In this document: positions 57,974-64,000 of the stretch, in pieces
How the letters are laid out: each line of letters opens with the position of its first letter
How positions within the stretch are numbered: position 1 is the stretch's first letter
Origin: CAYZXL01 sp964482435
GTDB taxonomy: Bacteria; Auribacterota; JABMQX01
Reading direction: 5' to 3'
Assembly: GCA_964482435.1 (NCBI GenBank)
Contig: CAYZXL010000011.1
Location: 1 to 64,000 of the forward strand
DNA length: 64,000 nt
Made by a program: the position numbers and the translations under genes
Notes under the pieces: model-generated
Told to the model about the DNA's origin: nothing
What the model saw: only the letters and a program-made list of their open reading frames with translations
The model's database searches: none

Positions 57974-58452
57974 GGCGCAGAAGAGTCATCGCCATTGACC
58001 TCGGAGAGAAAAACGTCGGAGTAGCCGTTAGCGACGAGCTGGGCATAACAGCTCAAGGCCTGACGTGCTTGAGAAGAAAGAGCGACAAGGAGCTTCTCGA
58101 CGAACTGTGCCGGTTGATCAGGGAGAAAGAGGCGCGGTTGGTCGTGGTTGGGCACCCCGTGAAAATGAGCGGGGAAGTCGGCCCGAAAGCTCGGGAGGCA
58201 GCGGAGTTCGCGGAAAAGCTCCGGCAGTGCAGCGGCGTCGAAGTGTCCTTGCAGGATGAGAGGCTCACGACAAAGCAAGCGGAAAGGGCGATGCTCGAAG
58301 GAGACCTCAGCCGAAACAAGAGAAAGAAAAGGCGAGACATCATCGCCGCTCAACTGATTTTGCAGTCGTTCCTCGACTCACAAGCCCATTCGGTGGCGAC
58401 CTCGCATGGCCTCCCTGCCGAGACAGACCTTCACCCGAGCTCCGAAAGATAA
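57970..58452 (+). CDS. ruvX: Holliday junction resolvase RuvX (YqgF)
   Basis: A 160-residue protein of the YqgF/RuvX family, an RNase-H-fold nuclease also involved in 16S rRNA 5' processing. Acidic active-site residues: Asp in IAIDLGEKNVG, and Asp in DERLTTKQAE. GHPVKMSGEVG is the family loop. The C-terminus (about 133-160) is a little longer than typical. The ATG at 57970 overlaps the manC stop in ATGA. Confidence 0.92.
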   Translation: MRRRRVIAIDLGEKNVGVAVSDELGITAQGLTCLRRKSDKELLDELCRLIREKEARLVVVGHPVKMSGEVGPKAREAAEFAEKLRQCSGVEVSLQDERLTTKQAERAMLEGDLSRNKRKKRRDIIAAQLILQSFLDSQAHSVATSHGLPAETDLHPSSER

Positions 58453-58854
58453 CCGACGGAAAAACGAGGCGAACCGCAGGGCGAGTCTTGAGCCAAATCG
58501 GTTGGTGAGGGCAGTTTTTCGGTTTGAGAATTGCGGTTCTCCTGGCTTTGTGAGAGTTCTGTCGAGCGGCGAGCGAATGCAGATAGTTGCGCTGTTCCAG
58601 CTGGCGATCTGTCAGGCTTGGCACCGAAGAGGTTAGGCGTTAACATATCATATAAGGGGAACCGGAATGGGGACCCTCGGATTGGACGAGGAATTCGGCA
58701 TGGGCGGTCCCCTGTCCGGGGTGGGCATCCTCGAACACGCAGCGTAGCGAAGTTATTTCTCGAGGTGCAATTGCTGGCTCCGACTCCGAACTGATGAGGT
58801 TCGGTTGAGCTTCGGTGCTGAACAAAGAGGGGAAACGGAGTTGTGGAGGAACTC
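58453..58854. other. Intergenic stretch of about 400 bp before the M16 gene
   Basis: No gene supported: the + strand ORFs crossing it have neither a good start nor protein-like content. It contains an A/T-rich patch (TTAACATATCATATAAGG, around 58638-58656), which could hold a -10 element, but no matching -35 was found. No tRNA or terminator recognised. Confidence 0.45.
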
Positions 58855-60183
58855 ATGGGCTTAGGAGCATGGGCAGAGATCAAGGAAATGAAACCTGCGA
58901 CATTTTCCGACACAGAACCGGTCAGGAAAATTGAAAAGCTCGAAAATGGGCTGAGCGTCGTCACAAGCTACATGCCGCAGATGCACTCCGTGGCGGTCGG
59001 TGTGTGGGTGGCGTGTGGGCTTCGGCACGAGCCGAAGCGCGTCAACGGCATCTCCCATTTCGTCGAGCATCTGGTCTTTAAGGGGACGAAGAACAGGACC
59101 GACCAGGAAATCTCGCAGTCCATTGAGGGCGTCGGAGGGGTTTTGAACGCCTCTACTGGGGAGGAGATTACCTTCTACTACTCCCAGGTGCCCAGGGAGA
59201 AATTCGCTCTGGCCGTCGAGGTCCTTCTCGACATCGTAATCAATCCCGTGTTCAAGGCAGAGTATCTGGAGAAACAGAGAAGCATCGTCCTCGAGGAGAT
59301 ACACATGTACGAGGACAGGCCCGGCAGCGTCGTCCAGGATATGATCAACGAGGTTATGTGGGGAAAGCACCCCCTCGGAAGACGAATCCTCGGCACGGAA
59401 AAGAGCGTTCGGGGCATCTCGCGGGCCGACATCGTGCAGTACCACAGAGAGACGTACGTTACTGGAAACTGCGTCGTCTCCGTCGCGGGAGCTGCCACCC
59501 ATGAGGAGGTCGTCGCTCAGGTCCGCAAATACAGCCGCAACGTCCGACGAGGAGCGAGGCAAAGGTTCAGCAAGGTAAGGGACGCTCAAAAGGAGCCCAG
59601 GGCTTTCATTCGGCAGAAGGAGACCGAGCAGTGCCATCTCTGTCTGGGAGCCAGGACCTTTCACCGGGAGCATCCGGATAGGTTCGCGCTAAAGCTTCTC
59701 AGCACCCTCCTCGGCGAGAACATGAGCTCCAGGCTCTTCCGGGAGGTTCGCGAAAAGCGAGGGCTTGCCTATTCCATCTACACCGACATAGACCGCTACA
59801 TTGATACTGGCGCCCTCGTCGTCTCCGCCGGCGTCGTCATTGGTCGAACCAGGGAGGCTATTGCCACCGTCCTGCGCGAACTCAAAAAGCTCAAGACAAA
59901 GCCGGTGTCGCGGCGAGAACTCGGCAGAGCGAGGGAGTACGTTGTCGGACAGGTCAAGATGGGCATGGACCGGGTCATGAGCCAGATGATGTGGGCGGGC
60001 GAGAACCTTCTTTTGTCGCGCAAAGTCCCAACCCAGGACGAGATTATGCGATCTCTTCGCGCTGTCACCTCCGAGGACATCCAGAGAATAGCCAATACAA
60101 TTTTCATCGAGGACCAGCTCAATCTTGCGCTCATCGGGCCTGTCCCCGATGACAAGGGAGGAGTGGAGTGGCTGAAGCTTTGA
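58855..60183 (+). CDS. M16-family zinc peptidase
   Basis: A 442-residue metallopeptidase of the pitrilysin/processing-peptidase group. Inverted zinc motif HFVEH (His68, Glu71, His72) with the downstream Glu in the INEVMWG region, a catalytic R/Y-type C-terminal half (GLAYSIYTDIDRY) and the usual two-domain halves (~1-220, ~220-442). It resembles bacterial peptidases of the PqqL/YmxG type near ruvX-rpe genes. Start ATG at 58855 has GGAGGA four bases upstream; GTG at 58843 is an alternative. Role in signal or peptide turnover is inferred. Overlaps rpe by 16 bp. Confidence 0.92.
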   Translation: MGLGAWAEIKEMKPATFSDTEPVRKIEKLENGLSVVTSYMPQMHSVAVGVWVACGLRHEPKRVNGISHFVEHLVFKGTKNRTDQEISQSIEGVGGVLNASTGEEITFYYSQVPREKFALAVEVLLDIVINPVFKAEYLEKQRSIVLEEIHMYEDRPGSVVQDMINEVMWGKHPLGRRILGTEKSVRGISRADIVQYHRETYVTGNCVVSVAGAATHEEVVAQVRKYSRNVRRGARQRFSKVRDAQKEPRAFIRQKETEQCHLCLGARTFHREHPDRFALKLLSTLLGENMSSRLFREVREKRGLAYSIYTDIDRYIDTGALVVSAGVVIGRTREAIATVLRELKKLKTKPVSRRELGRAREYVVGQVKMGMDRVMSQMMWAGENLLLSRKVPTQDEIMRSLRAVTSEDIQRIANTIFIEDQLNLALIGPVPDDKGGVEWLKL

Positions 60184-60827
60184 GGGTCAAAGTCGCCCCC
60201 TCCATCCTCGCGGCGGATTTCAGCAAGCTCGGTCCAGAGGCAAAGCGGGCCGAGGAGGCAGGCGCCGACCTCCTCCACGTGGACGTTATGGACGGGCATT
60301 TCGTTCCTAACCTCACCATCGGCCCGGATTTCGTCCGTGCCATTCGACGGTGGACGTTCCTCCACCTGAACGTGCACCTGATGATTGACAACCCGCAGCG
60401 TTTCTTCCGCAGCTTCCTGGATGCGGGGGCCAACAGCATAATCCTCCACGTGGAAGTGACTGACGACGCCCTCCGCGAGATAAAGACCTTACGGAAGCTT
60501 GGCGCCGGGTGCGGCCTTTCCCTGAACCCCGAGACGCCCGTGGAGAACGTTCTCCATTACCTCGGCGAGATTGACATGCTTCTGGTGATGTCGGTTCATC
60601 CCGGTTTTGGCGGGCAGAAATTCATACCGGAATCGCTGGAGGTCATCAGGAAAGCCCGAGAGGTGGCAACGAGGACCAATCCCGACCTCGACATTGCTGT
60701 GGACGGCGGAATCAACGGGGAGACCGCGCAAATGGTTGTCGCCGCCGGCGCTAACGTTCTCGTCGCGGGCACCTCATTGTTCCGGAGCGAGGACATGCCG
60801 CAAGCTATTCGGAGATTGAGACAATGA
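60168..60827 (+). CDS. rpe: Ribulose-phosphate 3-epimerase
   Basis: A 219-residue (beta/alpha)8 epimerase of the pentose phosphate pathway, interconverting ribulose 5-phosphate and xylulose 5-phosphate. Metal ligands and acid/base: His and Asp in LHVDVMDGHFVPN, His in LNVHLMI, Asp in AVDGGIN. MSVHPGFGGQKF is the family hallmark. The GTG at 60168 has AGGAG nearby and lies within the M16 gene's last codons, and the stop overlaps the phosphohexomutase start by ATGA. Confidence 0.97.
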   Translation: MAEALRVKVAPSILAADFSKLGPEAKRAEEAGADLLHVDVMDGHFVPNLTIGPDFVRAIRRWTFLHLNVHLMIDNPQRFFRSFLDAGANSIILHVEVTDDALREIKTLRKLGAGCGLSLNPETPVENVLHYLGEIDMLLVMSVHPGFGGQKFIPESLEVIRKAREVATRTNPDLDIAVDGGINGETAQMVVAAGANVLVAGTSLFRSEDMPQAIRRLRQ

Positions 60828-62239
60828 CCAGAATCCAGTTTGGCACAGATGGTTGGCGAGGCGTCGTGAACGACGATTTCACCCTCGACAACGTCAGGGT
60901 CGTCGCTCAGGCAATTGCCGAATACGTCAAATCCTTGTCCTTTCCGAAGCGCGAGCTTGCGGTCGGCTACGACGGACGCGCTCTTTCTCACGAATCGGCC
61001 GCCGCGATTACGGAGGTCCTGGCGGGAAATGGCATCAAGGCTTTACTGAGCGACGGGTTAGTCCCAACTCCGGCCCTTGTTTACGCCATCAAGCATCATC
61101 AACTCGCGGGCGGAGTGATGATCACCGCCAGCCACAATCCTCCTCGATTCAACGGGGTCAAGTTCAAGCCCTTTTATGCCGGCTCAGCGGACGACAAGGT
61201 CACCGAAGCCATTGAGGGTTTTCTCTGGAAAGGCACACCGAGAACCGTCCCGCTCGAGGAAGCGAAACGGAAAGGCGTCGTCCGGCTCGAGAATCTCTGG
61301 GCCGCGTATGAGAACAACCTCAAGTCGTACGTTGACCTGCGCACCATTGGGAACTCGCGATTGAAAGTCATCGCCGACCCCATGCACGGCACACAAGGGA
61401 GGCTTCTCGAACGTATCCTGGCGGGAAGTTCCTGCGAAGTGAAAACGATTCATGCCCACCCGGACCCGGCCTTCGGTGGGCTTTCTCCGGAGCCCATTCC
61501 GCCGCATATCGAAGGACTTCAGAAGGCAGTCCTCGATGAGCAAGCAGCCGTTGGTTTGGCGGCGGACGCCGACGGCGATAGAATAGGCGCTGTGAACTCG
61601 CGGGGGGAATTCGTCACGCCGCATCAGATTCTTGCGATGCTCCTCCTGCACCTCTACAACAACAGGGGATGGCGGGGACTCGTCGTCAAAACTATGACGA
61701 CAAGCGCTCTCGTCCGGAAGGTCGCAGAAGACCTCGTCCTTCCCTGGAAAGAAACGCCAGTCGGCTTCAAGTATATCTGCGAGATTATGAGGAACGAGGA
61801 CGTCCTCATCGGTGGAGAGGAAAGCGGAGGAATCAGCTACAAGAATTATTTCCCCGAGCGGGACGGGGCCTTATCCGCTCTTCTTCTTCTGGAATTGATG
61901 GCCACGCAAGGAAAGAAACTCGAAGATATAATGGGGGAGATTGATGCCAGATATGGCACATTCCGCTACGGCAGGACAGACATCGAATATCCCGATGCCA
62001 GCAAGGCAAAGCTCTTCGATGGTTTGCAGAGAAATCCGCCCGACCAAATAGACGGGCAAAAGGTCGTGGAGGTTGATGCTCGGGACGGCGTGAAACTGAT
62101 CCTCGATAACGAGGACTGGTTGATGCTCAGGACATCGGGCACGGAGCCGGTCGTCCGGATTTATGCCGAGGCGAAAAGCTTCGACGGCGTCAGGAAGCTC
62201 CTCTTCGCAGGAAATTCCATTGCGGACAGGGCAAAATAG
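60824..62239 (+). CDS. Phosphoglucomutase/phosphomannomutase family protein
   Basis: A 471-residue alpha-D-phosphohexomutase. The phosphoserine Ser103 is in MITASHNPP, the metal loop is ADADGDRIGAV, the sugar-binding loop GGEESGGIS, and the phosphate-binding region SGTEPVVRIYAEA. Converts sugar-6-phosphate to sugar-1-phosphate; whether glucose or mannose (or glucosamine) is preferred cannot be told, though a role with manC in GDP-mannose supply is plausible. The ATG at 60824 overlaps rpe by ATGA. Confidence 0.95.
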   Translation: MTRIQFGTDGWRGVVNDDFTLDNVRVVAQAIAEYVKSLSFPKRELAVGYDGRALSHESAAAITEVLAGNGIKALLSDGLVPTPALVYAIKHHQLAGGVMITASHNPPRFNGVKFKPFYAGSADDKVTEAIEGFLWKGTPRTVPLEEAKRKGVVRLENLWAAYENNLKSYVDLRTIGNSRLKVIADPMHGTQGRLLERILAGSSCEVKTIHAHPDPAFGGLSPEPIPPHIEGLQKAVLDEQAAVGLAADADGDRIGAVNSRGEFVTPHQILAMLLLHLYNNRGWRGLVVKTMTTSALVRKVAEDLVLPWKETPVGFKYICEIMRNEDVLIGGEESGGISYKNYFPERDGALSALLLLELMATQGKKLEDIMGEIDARYGTFRYGRTDIEYPDASKAKLFDGLQRNPPDQIDGQKVVEVDARDGVKLILDNEDWLMLRTSGTEPVVRIYAEAKSFDGVRKLLFAGNSIADRAK

Positions 62240-62287
62240 TCCCCCTTGCTGTTTCTGCTTCGGCGAAGCCCATTTTTGTCAGGCAGT

Positions 62288-64000
62288 ATGGACAGTTCGT
62301 CAATACGAAATTTTTGCATCATCGCTCACATTGACCACGGCAAGTCCACCCTCGCCGACAGGTTGCTGGAGCTGACCCATACTATCAGCCAGCGCCACAT
62401 GCGGGAGCAGGTTCTCGACGACATGGACCTGGAACGTGAACGAGGGATCACCATCAAGTCCCATCCCGTCAAGCTCGTCTATCGCAGCAACGACGGGCGA
62501 GAGTACATTCTGAACCTTATAGACACCCCCGGCCACGTTGACTTTACGTATGAGGTCTCGCGCAGCCTCGCGGCCTGCGAAGGGGCACTTCTTTTAGTTG
62601 ACGCCACCCAGGGCGTTCAGGCACAGACCATCGCCAACCTCCACCTCGCCCGAGAAAGAAACGTCAGGTTGGTCCCCATCATCAACAAGATTGACCTGCC
62701 AAGCGCGAACATCGCGCTGGTAACAAATCAAATCGAAGAAATCATTCACCTGCCCAGGGAAGAAATTTTCCTCGTAAGCGCCAAGTATGGAACGGGAGTG
62801 GAGAAAGTCCTCGACGCAATCGTCGAGCGAGTGCCGCCACCCCCTCACGACCGGAGTGGCGAGCTGAAAGCCCTCATCTTCGATTCGGTCTTCAACAATT
62901 TCCGCGGCGTGGTCGTTTATACAAGACTCTTCAGCGGAGAAATCCGCCCCGGCATGCATATCATGTTGATGAGCTCCGGCAAGAGCTTCGAGGTCGCCGA
63001 GGTTGGCTTTCTGCGACCGCACATGCAGCCCGGAAAGTTTCTCGGAGAGGGTGAGGTCGGCTACGTCATCGCCAACATAAAAGACGCAGACGACGTGCGA
63101 ATCGGCGACACCATCACATCGCGAACTCATCCGGCAAAGGCGTCTCTGAGGGGCTACAAGCTGCTCCGTCCGATGGTCTTCAGCGGTCTTTATCCTCTCG
63201 ACGCCTCGGATTACGAAGCATTGAGAGAAGCATTGCAGAGACTTCGCTTGAACGATTCCTCATTCACCCATGAGCCGGAGTCGTCCGTCGCCCTCGGGTA
63301 CGGCTTCCGATGCGGCTTTCTCGGTCTCCTCCACCTGGAAGTGGTCTTCCAGAGGATTGAGAGAGAGTTTGGAATCTCGACCATTTCGACGAACCCCAGC
63401 GTCAGCTATCAGGTTCGGATGAAAACCGCAGAGGTGCGGACAATTGACAATCCGACGCATTTCCCGAATCCGGGCGAGATTGAGGCGGTTGAGGAACCGT
63501 ACGTCCTGTGCTACGTGATTGTCCCCAACGAATACATCGGGGCGATTATGCAGTTGGGGATGGAACGAAGAGGAGAGTGCGTCGCGACAGATTCCCTTGA
63601 CCCGACACGGGTGATGCTCCAGTTCGAGATTCCTCTCAATGAGATCATCGTGGATTTCTACGACAAACTGAAATCTCTCACCAGGGGTTACGGTTCCCTC
63701 GACTACGAATTCATCGGGCACAGGGAGGCGGACATGGTCAAGCTCGATATACTGGTCAACCATGAGCCGGTTGATGCCTTCTCCAGCATCGTCCACTCCT
63801 CAAGGGCCGAAGGCAAGGGCCGGGCCATTGTCGCTCGTCTGAAAGAGTGCATCCCCAAGCAGCTCTTCTCCGTTCCTATTCAGGCAGCCATCGGCGGCCG
63901 AATCATCGCCAGAGAGACGATTAAGGCTCTGAAAAAGGACGTTACCGCAAAGTGCTACGGCGGAGACATCACCCGAAAAAGAAAGCTGTGGGATAAGCAA
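62288..64000 (+). CDS. lepA: Elongation factor 4 (LepA), 3' truncated by window edge
   Basis: A GTPase that back-translocates or remodels ribosomes, with 571 codons before the window ends; about 30 residues are missing at the C-terminus. Visible: P-loop AHIDHGKST, switch region ERERGITIKS, DTPGHVDF, NKIDLP, and the LepA-specific C-terminal domain (KGRAIVARLKECIPKQLFSVPIQAAIGGRIIARE, ending in DITRKRKLWDKQ). The ATG at 62288 follows a weak AGG and begins MDSSSIRNFCIIAHIDHGK. It was open to the right edge, so length is incomplete. Preceded by 48 bp after the phosphohexomutase. Confidence 0.96.
   Translation, partial: MDSSSIRNFCIIAHIDHGKSTLADRLLELTHTISQRHMREQVLDDMDLERERGITIKSHPVKLVYRSNDGREYILNLIDTPGHVDFTYEVSRSLAACEGALLLVDATQGVQAQTIANLHLARERNVRLVPIINKIDLPSANIALVTNQIEEIIHLPREEIFLVSAKYGTGVEKVLDAIVERVPPPPHDRSGELKALIFDSVFNNFRGVVVYTRLFSGEIRPGMHIMLMSSGKSFEVAEVGFLRPHMQPGKFLGEGEVGYVIANIKDADDVRIGDTITSRTHPAKASLRGYKLLRPMVFSGLYPLDASDYEALREALQRLRLNDSSFTHEPESSVALGYGFRCGFLGLLHLEVVFQRIEREFGISTISTNPSVSYQVRMKTAEVRTIDNPTHFPNPGEIEAVEEPYVLCYVIVPNEYIGAIMQLGMERRGECVATDSLDPTRVMLQFEIPLNEIIVDFYDKLKSLTRGYGSLDYEFIGHREADMVKLDILVNHEPVDAFSSIVHSSRAEGKGRAIVARLKECIPKQLFSVPIQAAIGGRIIARETIKALKKDVTAKCYGGDITRKRKLWDKQ

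Noticed and set aside
1..64000. CRISPR arrays, prophage, insertion sequences, replication origins or rRNA/tRNA genes.
   Set aside because: None recognised by eye: repeats found are single palindromes, not regularly spaced, and no transposase, integrase, dnaA-box cluster or rRNA-like sequence was seen.

Overview
The window looks like a piece of chromosome from an uncultured, GC-rich, Gram-negative bacterium. It has two lipobox lipoproteins, a PEP-CTERM (exosortase-type) protein, a sigma-54 activator and a consensus -24/-12 promoter, several large secreted proteins ending in a shared C-terminal domain, and many short palindromic intergenic repeats. That mixture is common in PVC-like and other candidate-phylum genomes, but there is no rRNA or phylogenetic marker comparison here, so no phylum is claimed. 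I see no phage, plasmid, complete insertion sequence, CRISPR array, rRNA or tRNA.

Layout. 1-0.5 kb: 3' end of a secreted jelly-roll protein. 0.65-10.5 kb: a divergent nikR, then a + strand run of an ECF transporter (S, fused A-A, T), a Memo-family protein, an AMMECR1 protein, a membrane-embedded spermidine-synthase-like protein, a small two-helix membrane protein and a radical SAM enzyme with a Tat-like leader. This is a complete AmmeMemoRadiSam set in which all three core proteins carry an N-terminal hydrophobic segment, and it is the most interesting locus here. 10.9-14.6 kb: GH172-type (DUF2961) protein, deoxyribosyltransferase-like protein, rlmN. 14.7-22 kb (- strand): TIGR03790-type protein, permease, PEP-CTERM protein behind a sigma-54 promoter, hypF. 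22.4-27 kb: GH106-like glycosidase and a GlcD-like flavoprotein. 27-38.3 kb (- strand): DUF58/BatA/VWA membrane-stress operon without its MoxR ATPase, a decayed phosphofructokinase fragment, a HEPN/MNT pair, a PPi-type phosphofructokinase, iolB and two paralogous lipoproteins. 38.3-45.8 kb: an orphan NtrC-type regulator and a secreted beta-helix protein set among two repeat-dense non-coding islands. 45.8-52 kb: hsp20-lon operon, GH30-like glycosidase, MBL-fold protein. 52.2-64 kb: housekeeping run trpDCFBA, manC-ruvX, M16 peptidase-rpe-phosphohexomutase, and lepA, which runs off the right edge.

How the genes work together. NikR and HypF point to nickel use. The ECF transporter divergent from nikR is a plausible nickel or cobalt importer with an unusual S component, feeding the membrane-associated Memo/AMMECR1/radical SAM set. 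The trp genes, PPi-phosphofructokinase, rpe, phosphohexomutase and manC give tryptophan synthesis, sugar-phosphate metabolism and GDP-mannose supply for surface polysaccharide. The glycosidases and secreted proteins suggest life on complex polysaccharides. Start codons were chosen from Shine-Dalgarno spacing, overlaps and family N-termini, and some are uncertain, as noted.
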